In this document: positions 26,001 to 34,155 of the stretch, one piece after another | How the letters are laid out: each line of letters starts with the position of its first letter | How positions within the stretch are numbered: the first letter of the stretch is position 1 | Source of the DNA: Sphingosinicella ginsenosidimutans | Lineage (GTDB): Bacteria; Pseudomonadota; Alphaproteobacteria; Sphingomonadales; Sphingomonadaceae | Direction of reading: 5' to 3' | DNA: 64,000 nucleotides | Assembly: GCF_007995055.1 (NCBI RefSeq) | Contig: NZ_VOQQ01000001.1 | Coordinates: forward strand, 1,595,001-1,659,000 | Notes under the pieces: model-generated | The model's database searches: none | What the model was told of the DNA's origin: nothing | The model's input: the letters and a program-made list of their open reading frames with translations, nothing else | Position numbers and translations under genes: made by a program

Positions 26001-27128
26001 CTAGGAGGCTTTGGCCTGGGCGTAGGCCCAGTCGAGCCACGGCCCGAGCGCCTCGATATCGGCGGCATCCACCGTCGCGCCGCACCAGATGCGAAGCCCC
26101 GGCGGCGCATCGCGATATCCGGCGATGTCGTACGCCGCGTCCTCCGCCTCCAGGCTTGCCGCCATCTTCTTGATGAACGGCTCGTCGGCGCCGGCGACCG
26201 TCAGGCAGACGCTCGTCTTCGACCGGATCGCCGGATCGGCCGCGAGATGGCCCAGCCACGCGCGCGATTCGACGATCGCGTCGAGCGCGGCGGCATTGGC
26301 CTCGCAGCGCGCGATCAGCGCGGGAAGGCCGCCAATGTCCTTCGCCCACTCAAGCGCCCAGATCGCGTCCTCGACGGCAAGCATCGAGGGCGTGTTGATC
26401 GTCTCGCCCTTGAACACGCCCTCGGCGAGCGCCCCTTTCGACATCAGCCGGAAGACCTTCGGCAGCGGCCAGGCCGGCGTGTGGCTTTCCAGCCGCTCGA
26501 CCGCGCGCGGGCCGAGGATCAGCACGCCGTGCGCGCCCTCGCCACCGAGCACCTTCTGCCACGAGAAGGTGGCGACATCGATCCTGTCCCACGGCAGATC
26601 ATAGGCGAAGACCGCGCTGGTCGCGTCGGCGAAGCTGAGGCCCTCGCGATCCCCGGCGATCCAGTCGCCATCGGGGACGCGCACGCCGGAGGTGGTGCCG
26701 TTCCAGGTGAAGAGGACATCGTTCGACCAGTCGACCTGGCCGAGATCGGGGAGCCGGCCGTAATCGGCGCGGATCACGGTCGGATCGATCTTCAGCTGCT
26801 TGACCGCATCGGTCACCCAGCCTTCGCCGAAACTTTCCCAGGCGAGCGCCGTCACCGGGCGCGCGCCGAGCATCGTCCACATCGCCATTTCGAAGGCGCC
26901 GGTATCGCTGCCCGGAACAATGCCGATTCGGTGCGTCGCGGGAAGCCGCAGCACGTCGCGCATCAGATCGATGCAATATTGGAGTCGCGCCTTGCCGATC
27001 TTCGATCGGTGCGAGCGGCCGAGCGAGCCGGTGGCGAGATGTTCGGGAGACCAGCCCGGCGGCTTCGCGCAGGGACCGGAAGAGAAATAAGGGCGCGCCG
27101 GGCGCACCTCAGGCTTCATTGCAGTCAT
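26001..27128 (-). CDS. serC: Phosphoserine aminotransferase
   Basis: This PLP enzyme makes O-phospho-L-serine from 3-phosphohydroxypyruvate and glutamate, step two of serine synthesis. The 375-residue protein begins MTAMKPEVRPARPYFSSGPC, as in alphaproteobacterial SerC. The PLP lysine is in FSWQKVLGGEGAHG; RSHRSKIGKARL and VFKGETINTPSM are family stretches. ATG 27128 follows GAAGGAGAG, a site that lies partly in a hairpin. It heads a serC-serA operon. The phosphatase step is not encoded here. Confidence 0.95.
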   Translation of the reverse strand: MTAMKPEVRPARPYFSSGPCAKPPGWSPEHLATGSLGRSHRSKIGKARLQYCIDLMRDVLRLPATHRIGIVPGSDTGAFEMAMWTMLGARPVTALAWESFGEGWVTDAVKQLKIDPTVIRADYGRLPDLGQVDWSNDVLFTWNGTTSGVRVPDGDWIAGDREGLSFADATSAVFAYDLPWDRIDVATFSWQKVLGGEGAHGVLILGPRAVERLESHTPAWPLPKVFRLMSKGALAEGVFKGETINTPSMLAVEDAIWALEWAKDIGGLPALIARCEANAAALDAIVESRAWLGHLAADPAIRSKTSVCLTVAGADEPFIKKMAASLEAEDAAYDIAGYRDAPPGLRIWCGATVDAADIEALGPWLDWAYAQAKAS

Positions 27129-27135
27129 TTCAACG

Positions 27136-27191
27136 ACTCTCCTTCCAGAGAGCCCGCACCGCGTTGGGGCGGCGTGGCCCGTCGACGGCCC
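27136..27191 (-). promoter_or_regulatory. Structured serC leader, candidate serC RNA motif
   Basis: Read leftwards, the serC leader holds a CACGCCGC/GCGGTG stem with one bulged G (27157-27176) and then CTCTC-TGGAAG-GAGAG (27137-27152), whose loop and 3' arm contain the serC ribosome binding site. A GGGCCGTCGACGGGCC near-palindrome precedes them (27176-27191). Position and the serC-serA gene order match the conserved serC leader motif known in alphaproteobacteria (Rfam describes one); identity was not tested with a covariance model. Confidence 0.45.
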
Positions 27192-27280
27192 TAGAGGCAC
27201 GCGCCGCTCGTCGCAAGCCGCTTTCGCTTCGACTCGCCTGCGGTTGACCCGGCCGCGGCCGGACCGCCACGATTCGCGGC

Positions 27281-27937
27281 GTGACGCGGGGGATGATCTT
27301 GGGGGCTCTGGCGCTGCTGCTTGCGGGCTGCATCCCGCATGGCAGCCGCAACCTGCCCCCGCCGCGCCACGGATCGCGCCCGCCCGCGCAAGGGCAGGGG
27401 TCGGCGGTCTCGCTGCGCCAGTGCCTCAGCGGCCTGGCCCGCGCCGACATACGCTACCGGCTGCTCGACGGCCGGCAGGCGGGCGGCTGCACCACGGTCA
27501 ACACGGTCCAGCTCACCGACATCGGTGTTCCGGTCACCAATCTCGGTGCGATGACCTGCCCGCTCGCAGGCCGATTCGCCGCCTGGGTGCGCGAGGATGT
27601 GCGCTCCAGTGCGCGCTATTATTTCGGCGCGGGCCTGGCGCGGATCGAGACGTTCGGCACCTATTCCTGCCGCGGCGTCAACGGAGTCGCGGGGGCGCGA
27701 CTGTCCGAGCACGCCTTTTCGAACGCGGTCGACGTGTCGGCCTTCGTGCTCGACGACGGGCGGCGCATCACCGTCCAATATGGCTGGAACGGCGACGACC
27801 GCCGCGTCCGCGAGTTCCTGCGCGCCATCCACAGCGCCGGCTGCCGGCGCTTCAACATCGGGCTCGGCCCGGACGCCAACGCCTATCATTACAACCACAT
27901 GCATTTCGACATGGGGCGCGGGCCCTATTGCCGCTGA
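27281..27937 (+). CDS. Extensin-like C-terminal domain lipoprotein
   Basis: A 218-residue protein with a lipoprotein signal (ILGALALLLAGC). The rest is the bacterial extensin-like domain: LSGLARADIRYRLL, GAMTCPLAGRFAAWV, RLSEHAFSNAVDVSAFVL and YHYNHMHFDMGRGPYC. The SEHAFSNAVDV and HYNHMHFD pieces supply the His/Asp/His zinc set of the LAS-type peptidase fold, so a murein-peptide hydrolase is plausible. The start is GTG 27281 or ATG 27293; the latter has GCGGGGG immediately upstream, too close for a usual site, so the longer form with a basic residue before the hydrophobic core is given. Confidence 0.85.
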   Translation: MTRGMILGALALLLAGCIPHGSRNLPPPRHGSRPPAQGQGSAVSLRQCLSGLARADIRYRLLDGRQAGGCTTVNTVQLTDIGVPVTNLGAMTCPLAGRFAAWVREDVRSSARYYFGAGLARIETFGTYSCRGVNGVAGARLSEHAFSNAVDVSAFVLDDGRRITVQYGWNGDDRRVREFLRAIHSAGCRRFNIGLGPDANAYHYNHMHFDMGRGPYCR

Positions 27938-27980
27938 TCGGATTGTTGCGGTGCCGGCGCGGCCCCACTAAAGCCCCCGG

Positions 27981-28858
27981 ATGACCGATCCAGTTCCGCC
28001 GAAGCGCGTCTTCCATCCGGCCCGTGAAGAGGCCGAACTCGCCGCCCAAGCCACCGAAAGCCCGCAGACGACCACGCCGACCTATCGGCTGGCTTTCCAG
28101 GATCTCGATTTCCTGCTGCGCGAGGATCTGCGTCCGGTTCGATTCCAGCTCGAACTGCTCAAGCCGGAGTTGCTGCTCGACGAGGCGAAGATTGCCTCCA
28201 CCTTCGTCTTCTACGGCTCGGCGCGTATCCCGGAGCCCGCCAAGGCCGATGCGCTCATCGAAGCGGCCGGCACCGACCACCAGCGCCGGATCGCCGAGAA
28301 TCTGCGCGCGAAATCGAAATATTACGACGAGTCCCGCAAGCTCGCGCGGATGGTGAGCCAGGTCGCGCCCGACGCGGAGGGGCGGCGGCATTTCGTGGTC
28401 TGCTCGGGGGCGGCCCCTCGATCATGGAGGCGGCCAATCGCGGCGCCCAGGACGTCGGCAAGGAATCGATCGGCCTCAACATCGTCCTGCCGCACGAACA
28501 GCTTCCGAACGAATATGTGACGCCGGCGCTGTCGTTCCGCTTCCACTATTTCGCGCTACGCAAGATGCACTTCCTGCTGCGCGCGCGGGCGGTGGCGGTC
28601 TTCCCCGGCGGGTTCGGCACGTTCGACGAGGCGTTCGAGCTCTTGACGCTCATTCAGACCGGCAAGGTGAAGCCCATGCCGATCCTGTTCTTCGGCCGCG
28701 ACTATTGGAACCGCGTGGTGAATTTCGAGGCGCTGGTCGACGAAGGCGTGATCGCCCCGGCCGATCTCGATCTCTTCACCTTCTGCGAGACCGCGGATGA
28801 GGCCTGGGCCTATGTCTGCCGTTATTATGCCGGGACCGATTCCAGCCCCGGCTGCTGA
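27981..28858 (+). pseudogene. LOG-family (TIGR00730-type) protein, frameshifted
   Basis: Two consecutive frames encode one LOG-family Rossmann-fold protein of about 290 residues. The first (from ATG 27981) runs to HFVVCSG; the second resumes as PSIMEAANRGAQDVGKESIGLNI and continues through FPGGFGTFDEAFELLTLIQTGK to 28858. The expected GGGPSIMEAANRG motif breaks at the G-run 28406-28410, which has five G where six would restore the frame. The first frame continues to a stop at 28520, giving a 179-residue product without the catalytic PGGxGTxxE motif. It could be a true lesion, programmed slippage or a one-base sequencing error. LOG relatives cleave nucleotide monophosphates. Confidence 0.85.
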
Positions 28859-28867
28859 CATCGAAAC

Positions 28868-29536
28868 CTAGTGCGAGGGCGCCGCCTGGTTCTCGGCCGG
28901 GCCGCCGACGCCCGGCGTGCCGGGCGCGTTGGTCGCCGGCGCGCTGACATTGGCATTGCTGTCGGGCGCGGCGCCATTGGCGGTCGCGCCTTCAGCCGGG
29001 GCCGCGGGGACCGGCGGGAAGGGCAGGTTGCTGCCGTTGCTGTTGAGATAGGCGATGACGTTCGCCCGTTCCTGCGGATCGGACAGGCCGGCGAAGCTCA
29101 TCCGGGTGCCGCTGGCGAAGCTCTGCGGCGACTTCAGCCATTGGTCGAGATTCTCGAAGGTCCAGTTGCCGCCATGGCCCGAAAGCGCACTCGAGAAGGC
29201 GAAGCCGCCCTTGCCCTGGCCGATCGGCTCGCCGACCGTTCCCCACAGATTCGGGCCCATCTGGTTGGGGCCGCCCTGGTTGATCGTGTGGCACGACTGG
29301 CACTTGGCGAACGAGGCCTGTCCAGCCTGGATGTTGGCCGAAGCGAGGCGGACCGCGATCGGCGGATCGGCGGCGGGGCCGGCATCATTGCCTTCCTCCA
29401 CCACGCCCGCGATCGGATAGCCCATATGTTCGGGCCGTTCGGCCTTGTAATATTCGCCGGCAACCAGGGACGTTCCGAGCAGGACGATGCCGCCCGCCAG
29501 CGCCCATCCCGCGATCGTGTTGAACCGGTTGTCCAT
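28868..29536 (-). CDS. Membrane-anchored c-type cytochrome
   Basis: A 222-residue protein with an N-terminal anchor (AGWALAGGIVLLGTSLVAG) and one class I cytochrome c domain: haem site CQSCH (near residue 82), GPNLWGTVG, and axial Met region GTRMSFAGLSDPQERANVIAYL. A 50-residue Ala/Pro/Asn tail follows. It resembles membrane-bound CycM/c552, which carries electrons between the bc1 complex and oxidases. ATG 29536 was chosen; TTG 29557 is in frame but overlaps the GGGGAGGG site that serves 29536. It converges on the LOG gene. Confidence 0.92.
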   Translation of the reverse strand: MDNRFNTIAGWALAGGIVLLGTSLVAGEYYKAERPEHMGYPIAGVVEEGNDAGPAADPPIAVRLASANIQAGQASFAKCQSCHTINQGGPNQMGPNLWGTVGEPIGQGKGGFAFSSALSGHGGNWTFENLDQWLKSPQSFASGTRMSFAGLSDPQERANVIAYLNSNGSNLPFPPVPAAPAEGATANGAAPDSNANVSAPATNAPGTPGVGGPAENQAAPSH

Positions 29537-29650
29537 GCCGACTTGATCCCTCCCCAAGGAGCGCGGCCAACGAAGCGGGCCGCCGAAGAAACTGGAATGG
29601 CGCTCCCTTTATTGAAGCCGGGCGCGCGCCGCAAGCCGCCCTATCCGGGC

Positions 29651-30127
29651 CTAGCCGCCTTGCCGTTGCCGGTCTTCGCGGAACACCCCGTCGCCGCGCA
29701 GCTGACCGCGTGCCGCGCCGTTCGGGAAGGCCGCGGAATCGACGTTGACGTAGAAATTATAGGGCTGGACTGCCATCGCGCGCACCGTCCCCGCGTCGAG
29801 CGTCGCGCAGCCCTGGCTGTGCCCCGCCGCGTCGGGGGGGCTCAGCTGGACCGCGACCGGCCCGGTGCTCCCGGCTGCGCCGCGCCGGATCTGCGCGGCG
29901 CTCGCCGCGGTGCCGCCGCGCGCATAGATGTCCCAGCACAGCTCGCCGGTGCGCGTGTTGACCCGTACCTGCCCGCGGCCGGTCATCGCCGGATCGCCCG
30001 GTCCCGGGACGGCCTGGACGCCCGTCATCGTGACGGCGAGCTGCAACCGTTGCGGCAACTGACCCGGCGTCGCGCAGCCGCCGATCAGAAAGAGGGCGCC
30101 CGCCGCGCCGATCGTCAAGGCCCGCAT
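29651..30127 (-). CDS. CHRD-domain lipoprotein
   Basis: A 158-residue protein with a lipoprotein signal (GAAGALFLIGGC), then a CHRD-like beta domain: LAVTMTGVQAVPGPGDPAMTGRGQVRVN, LCWDIYARG, AAQIRRGAAGSTGPVAVQL and NFYVNVDSAAFPNGAARGQL (cited here in parts). CHRD domains occur in chordin and in many bacterial exported proteins of unknown role. ATG 30127 follows AGGAGG; an in-frame ATG at 30145 lies before that site and was rejected. It starts 2 bp after the nudC stop. Confidence 0.82.
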   Translation of the reverse strand: MRALTIGAAGALFLIGGCATPGQLPQRLQLAVTMTGVQAVPGPGDPAMTGRGQVRVNTRTGELCWDIYARGGTAASAAQIRRGAAGSTGPVAVQLSPPDAAGHSQGCATLDAGTVRAMAVQPYNFYVNVDSAAFPNGAARGQLRGDGVFREDRQRQGG

Positions 30128-30129
30128 CG

Positions 30130-30999
30130 TCAATCCTCCTCGCATTCCTGCTCACTCCAGCGCGTCAGCAGCGTATTGGCAATGGCGAAAGGCGGCGGTG
30201 CCCCGAATCGCGAGTCGGGCGCGCCGGCCAGCGCCGCGCGGACCTCGTCGCGCGACGCCCAGAATGCATCTTCGAGCTCGTTCGTGTCGAGCCTGATCGC
30301 ATCGCTCGCCGCGTCGGCGATGCAGGCGATCATCAGCTGGCCCGGAAATGGCCAGGGCTGGCTCGCGACATAGCGCACGCGCGATACCTCGATCCCCGCT
30401 TCCTCCTCGATCTCGCGCGCGACCGCCTCCTCGATCGATTCGCCGGGCTCGACGAAGCCCGCCAGGGCCGAATAGCGGCGGGGCGGATAATGCGGCTGGC
30501 GGGCGAGCAGGACGCGGCCCTCATGCTCGGCGAGCATGATCACCACCGGATCGACGCGCGGGAAATGCTCGGCGCCGCAATCGGGGCATTTGCGGCCCCA
30601 GCCGGCGCGGAAGCTGACGGTCCGTGTGCCGCAGACGCCGCAGAAGACATGGCGATGGTGCCATGTGTTGAGGCTTCGCGCCACGCCCCAGATCGCCGCG
30701 TCGCGCGCGTCCATCCGGTTGAGCAGATCGAAGAGGGCGAACGCGCGGGCGGCGCCCGATCCGGCCTCGACGATCGGCGCGAACAACGGCCGCCCCTCGT
30801 CGAGGCCGAGGAAGAGATGCCCGTCGCCAGTCACCGGCTCCCAGACCAGGCGACCGGATTCGTCGATCGCGGGATCGATGCCCTCGAGGCGCAGCAGCCG
30901 CGCCTCGGCATGAACGACCAGCTCGGCGATCCGGGTCTGGTCGAGCCTGAGATGATCGGCGCGGTCGATGGCGGCGCCAGTGAAGCCGGGCGGGAGCAG
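30130..30999 (-). CDS. nudC: NAD(+) diphosphatase
   Basis: NudC hydrolyses NAD(H) to NMN(H) and AMP, and in relatives removes NAD caps from RNA. The protein has the zinc four-cysteine motif CGVC...CPDC, the following HFPRVDPVVIML, the Nudix box GFVEPGESIEEAVAREIEEEAG and the NudC-specific SQPWPFPGQLM. No ATG or GTG lies near the expected N-terminus. A strong GGAGG precedes in-frame ATT (31002) and CTG (30999); the only ordinary start is TTG 31116, which overlaps mutY by 35 bp and lacks a ribosome binding site. CTG 30999 is given as a best guess. Confidence 0.85.
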   Translation of the reverse strand: MLPPGFTGAAIDRADHLRLDQTRIAELVVHAEARLLRLEGIDPAIDESGRLVWEPVTGDGHLFLGLDEGRPLFAPIVEAGSGAARAFALFDLLNRMDARDAAIWGVARSLNTWHHRHVFCGVCGTRTVSFRAGWGRKCPDCGAEHFPRVDPVVIMLAEHEGRVLLARQPHYPPRRYSALAGFVEPGESIEEAVAREIEEEAGIEVSRVRYVASQPWPFPGQLMIACIADAASDAIRLDTNELEDAFWASRDEVRAALAGAPDSRFGAPPPFAIANTLLTRWSEQECEED

Positions 31000-31081
31000 A
31001 ATGCCTCCAAAAGGACTCGCAAATGTCGCTGCCCTATGGACCCGAAAAGCGCGATCCGCAAAGCCCGCGCGGCCGCGACGG

Positions 31082-32092
31082 TCAGGCCGCCTGCGCCGCG
31101 GCCTCGCGCCAGGCAAGGCCGCGCTCGGCGAGCCGTGCGAACAGGGTGGGGAGGCCGGCCTCGCCGATCCGCTCGATCGGCCACCACAGCCCCTCGGGCC
31201 GCGCGTCCACCCGCGCGCAGCTCAGCGTCATCGTCAGCGCGAAATGGGTGAAGACATGGTCGACGGCGCCCGCATCGGTCCATTTCGCCTGCGCCGGCGA
31301 CTCGGTCGGCAGCGCCAGCATCCCGCCGAGCAGGCCGCTCGCCGGGCGGCGGACGAGCAGGACATGGCCGTCATGCTCCAGCCAGAAGGCGGTGCCCGTC
31401 CGTCGCGGCCGCGCGGCTTTGGGAGGTTTGACGGGGTAGCGCTCGGGATCGCCCTCGTGGAACGCGGCGCAATGCGGGCGCAGCGGGCAGATCGCGCAGG
31501 CGGGGCGGCGCGGCGTGCAGATCGTCGCGCCGAGGTCCATCATCGCCTGGGCGAAATCGCCGGCGCCCTCGTCGGGCGTCAGCGCATCGGTGCGGGCCCT
31601 GATCTCGGCGCGCGCTGCCGGGAGAGGGGTGGCGATCGCGTAAAGCCGTGAGACCACCCGCTCGACATTGCCGTCGATCACCACCGCCCGGCGGCCGAAG
31701 GCGATCGCGGCGATCGCGGCGGCGGTATAGCGGCCGATCCCCGGCAGCTTCAGCAGCGCCGCCTCGCTGTCCGGAAAGCGCCCGCCATGATCGCCGGCTA
31801 CCACCCGCGCGCAGGCGACGAGATTGCGCGCCCGGGCATAATAACCGAGCCCGGCCCATTCACGCATCACATCGGCCTCGTCCGCCGCGGCAAGCGCGCC
31901 GACATCGGGCCATTTCGTCGTGAACCGCTCGAAATAGGGCTTCACCGCGGCGACCGTCGTCTGCTGGAGCATGATCTCGGACAGCCAGACGCGATAGGGG
32001 TCCGCCCTCTCCCCGGCCTCGGCCCGCCAGGGGAGGCGGCGCTTATCCACAGCATACCAACATAAAAGGGACTGGCGGGCATCGACGGACAT
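31082..32092 (-). CDS. mutY: A/G-specific adenine glycosylase
   Basis: MutY removes adenine paired with 8-oxoguanine, preventing G-to-T transversions. The 336-residue protein has LPWR, SEIMLQQTTV, the helix-hairpin-helix LPGIGRYTAAAI, catalytic Asp in VIDGNVERV, and the iron-sulfur cluster pattern C-x6-C-x2-C-x5-C (CTPRRPACAICPLRPHC). The C-terminal NUDT1-like domain (GTAFWLEHDGHVLLVRRP, VDHVFTHFALTM) recognises 8-oxoG. It diverges from the DUF721 gene, the usual arrangement in this order. Confidence 0.96.
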   Translation of the reverse strand: MSVDARQSLLCWYAVDKRRLPWRAEAGERADPYRVWLSEIMLQQTTVAAVKPYFERFTTKWPDVGALAAADEADVMREWAGLGYYARARNLVACARVVAGDHGGRFPDSEAALLKLPGIGRYTAAAIAAIAFGRRAVVIDGNVERVVSRLYAIATPLPAARAEIRARTDALTPDEGAGDFAQAMMDLGATICTPRRPACAICPLRPHCAAFHEGDPERYPVKPPKAARPRRTGTAFWLEHDGHVLLVRRPASGLLGGMLALPTESPAQAKWTDAGAVDHVFTHFALTMTLSCARVDARPEGLWWPIERIGEAGLPTLFARLAERGLAWREAAAQAA

Positions 32093-32118
32093 GGGCCGCC
32101 TATGCCATCATTCCGGCA

Positions 32119-32685
32119 ATGGCGAAAACTACCGGCCGCAGGAGGGGAGGGACCGAGGAGGCACCGCGCGCCCGGCGCGTCCGCGCGGTCGGCGATCTCC
32201 TGCCCGACGCCGGCGGCGCCGCGTTCCGCCGTTTCGGCTTCGTCCAGTCCGCCATCGTCAGCCGCTGGGCGGAGATTGTCGGCGAGCGCTATGCCGCGGT
32301 GTCGAGCCCCGATTCGATCCGCTTTCCGCCGGGGCGCAAGGCCGACGGCGTACTCACCCTCGTCGTCGAAAGCGCGCATGCGCCGATGATGCAGCATGTC
32401 GCGCCGACGATCGTCGAGCGGGTCAACCGCTTCTTCGGCCATGATGCGGTGGTGCGGATCGTGTTCCGGCAAGGGATCGTCCGGGCCCGCAAGGCGCAGG
32501 CACGACCGGCGCCGCCATCGCTGAGGCCCGTCCCGGCCGCGCTTGGCGATTCCCTGCGCGAGATCGCCGATCCGGAGCTTCGCGCCTGCCTCGAATCGCT
32601 TGCGCGCGGGCTTGGCTCCGGCGAAGGAGCGCCTATCGTGACGACCATCAATGTCGTCGGCAGAATCGGAGACGCGAAGAAATGA
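32119..32685 (+). CDS. DUF721 (DciA-like) protein
   Basis: A 188-residue protein with the DUF721 core VSRWAEIVGERYAAVSSPDSIRF (in parts: SRWAEIVGERYA), LTLVVESAHAPMMQHVAPTIVERVNRFFGHDAVVRIVF and a disordered basic N-terminus. In many bacteria DUF721 proteins are DciA, the loader of the replicative helicase in species lacking DnaC. The gene sits between mutY and smc as expected. Its stop overlaps the next start by 4 bp. Confidence 0.85.
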   Translation: MAKTTGRRRGGTEEAPRARRVRAVGDLLPDAGGAAFRRFGFVQSAIVSRWAEIVGERYAAVSSPDSIRFPPGRKADGVLTLVVESAHAPMMQHVAPTIVERVNRFFGHDAVVRIVFRQGIVRARKAQARPAPPSLRPVPAALGDSLREIADPELRACLESLARGLGSGEGAPIVTTINVVGRIGDAKK

Positions 32686-33434
32686 AGATCGCCCTCGCCA
32701 CCAGCGCGCTCGCGCTCGCCTTGCTCCTCGCCGGCTGCGGCGGCGGACATGACAGCAACCTCGCGGCCGCCGCGGCGAACAGCAATGCGCCGATCCCGCA
32801 GATCGCGGCGCCGAACAATGGCGACTGGCGCGAGGTGGTGAGCGAGACCAGTGAGGGCGGCTATCGCATGGGCAATCCCGATGCGCCGGTGAAGCTGGTC
32901 GAATATGCGTCGATCACCTGCCCGCATTGCGGCGAATTCGCCGAAACGGCATCGACGCCGCTGCGCGACCAATATGTCCGTTCGGGCCAGGTGAGCTGGG
33001 AATATCGCCCGTTCATGCTGTTCCCGACCGATCCAGGCATTTTCATGGCGCTGCGCTGCAACGGGCCGCAGCCCTTCTTCAGCACGATCGAGCAGCTCTA
33101 TGCGACGCAGCGTGACTGGGCTGGCCGGCTCCAGCTGCTGACCGAGCAACAGCAGCAGGCGATCCAGAACATGTCGCCGAGCGCGCGGACGGCGGCGCTG
33201 CTCCAGGCGACGGGGCTCGATCAGTTCTTCCGCCAGCGCGGCATGCCGCAGGCGCGGCTCGACGCCTGCCTTTCCGATCCGCGCGGGCTGCAGCGGCTGA
33301 CCGAGATCACGCAATATGGCACCAGCCACGACAATGTGAACGGCACGCCGACCTTCATCGTCAACGGCGAGAAGCAGGATGTCGGCACCTGGGACGCGCT
33401 GGAGCCGCGGCTTCGGGCGGCGATGGGGAGCTGA
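32682..33434 (+). CDS. DsbA-like thiol oxidoreductase lipoprotein (copy 1)
   Basis: A 250-residue protein with a lipoprotein signal (LALALLLAGC). The DsbA/DsbG-type thioredoxin fold starts at GNPDAPVKLVEYASITCPHC, with active-site CPHC. The helical insert includes YRPFMLFPTDPGIFMALRCNG, and the cis-Pro loop is NGTPTFIVNGE. It probably forms or rearranges disulfides in the periplasm, anchored to a membrane. It is coupled to the DUF721 gene (ATGA) and followed by two paralogues before smc. Confidence 0.9.
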   Translation: MKIALATSALALALLLAGCGGGHDSNLAAAAANSNAPIPQIAAPNNGDWREVVSETSEGGYRMGNPDAPVKLVEYASITCPHCGEFAETASTPLRDQYVRSGQVSWEYRPFMLFPTDPGIFMALRCNGPQPFFSTIEQLYATQRDWAGRLQLLTEQQQQAIQNMSPSARTAALLQATGLDQFFRQRGMPQARLDACLSDPRGLQRLTEITQYGTSHDNVNGTPTFIVNGEKQDVGTWDALEPRLRAAMGS

Positions 33435-33435
33435 G

Positions 33436-34152
33436 ATGCGCCTTGCAGGCCTTGTTCTGGCGCTGGCTGCCCTCGTCGCGATGCCCGCCGCAGAGGCCCA
33501 GCGCGGCCGCTCGCAAGGCATCCGTTCGGACGGCCCCGGGCGGCGGGACTGGACGCAGACCGCGATGCGGACGCCGGAGGGCTTCCGGATCGGCGATCCC
33601 GATGCGCGCGTGAAGCTGGTCGAATATCTGTCGCCGGCCTGCGCGGATTGCGTGCGCTTCGCCGCCGACAGCGACGATGCGCTGTTCCGAGGCTATGTCC
33701 GCCGCGGCCAGGTGAGCGTCGAATATCGCAACGTCACGCTGAACGCGTTCGATCTCGCCGCGACCTTCCTTGCCCGTTGCGCGCGGCCGGCCGGCTATTT
33801 CGACATGACCCACTATCTGCTCGCCCACCAGGCCGACTGGATGGGCCGGGCGAACGGCCTCAGCGAGGCGCAGCGCAACGAATTGCGCGCCTTGCCGATG
33901 TTCCAGGCGGTGCAGCGGCTCGTGCCGATGATCGGCCTCGATCGGATCGCGCAGCGCTTCGGGCTCGATCGCAACGCGCAGCAGGCCTGCCTCGCCGACC
34001 AGGCGGCCTTCGATCGGCTGACCGCGCTCCAGCAGGCGGCGCAGCAGCAGAATGTGGGTGCCCCGCCCGCCTTCTTCGTCAACGGCGAACGCCAGACGGG
34101 GACTCGCTGGGCGGAGATCGAGCCCAGCATCCGCGCCGCGCTTGGAGACTGA
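33436..34152 (+). CDS. Divergent DsbA-like protein (copy 2)
   Basis: A 238-residue exported protein (signal MRLAGLVLALAALVAMPAAEA) paralogous to both neighbours (GDPDARVKLVEYLSPACADC). The active site is CADC rather than CPHC, the cis-Pro loop reads GAPPAFFVNGE, and the LFPTDPGIF stretch of its neighbours is replaced by TLNAFDLAATFLARC. Redox properties should differ, or the role may have changed. It starts 1 bp after the previous stop. ATG 33436 begins the signal peptide. Confidence 0.88.
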   Translation: MRLAGLVLALAALVAMPAAEAQRGRSQGIRSDGPGRRDWTQTAMRTPEGFRIGDPDARVKLVEYLSPACADCVRFAADSDDALFRGYVRRGQVSVEYRNVTLNAFDLAATFLARCARPAGYFDMTHYLLAHQADWMGRANGLSEAQRNELRALPMFQAVQRLVPMIGLDRIAQRFGLDRNAQQACLADQAAFDRLTALQQAAQQQNVGAPPAFFVNGERQTGTRWAEIEPSIRAALGD

Positions 34153-34155
34153 TCG

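Noticed and set aside
27281..27937. Plant-like extensin or horizontal transfer from a eukaryote
   Set aside because: The name comes from a shared Pfam label; the bacterial extensin-like domain is widespread in alphaproteobacteria, and base composition matches the neighbours.
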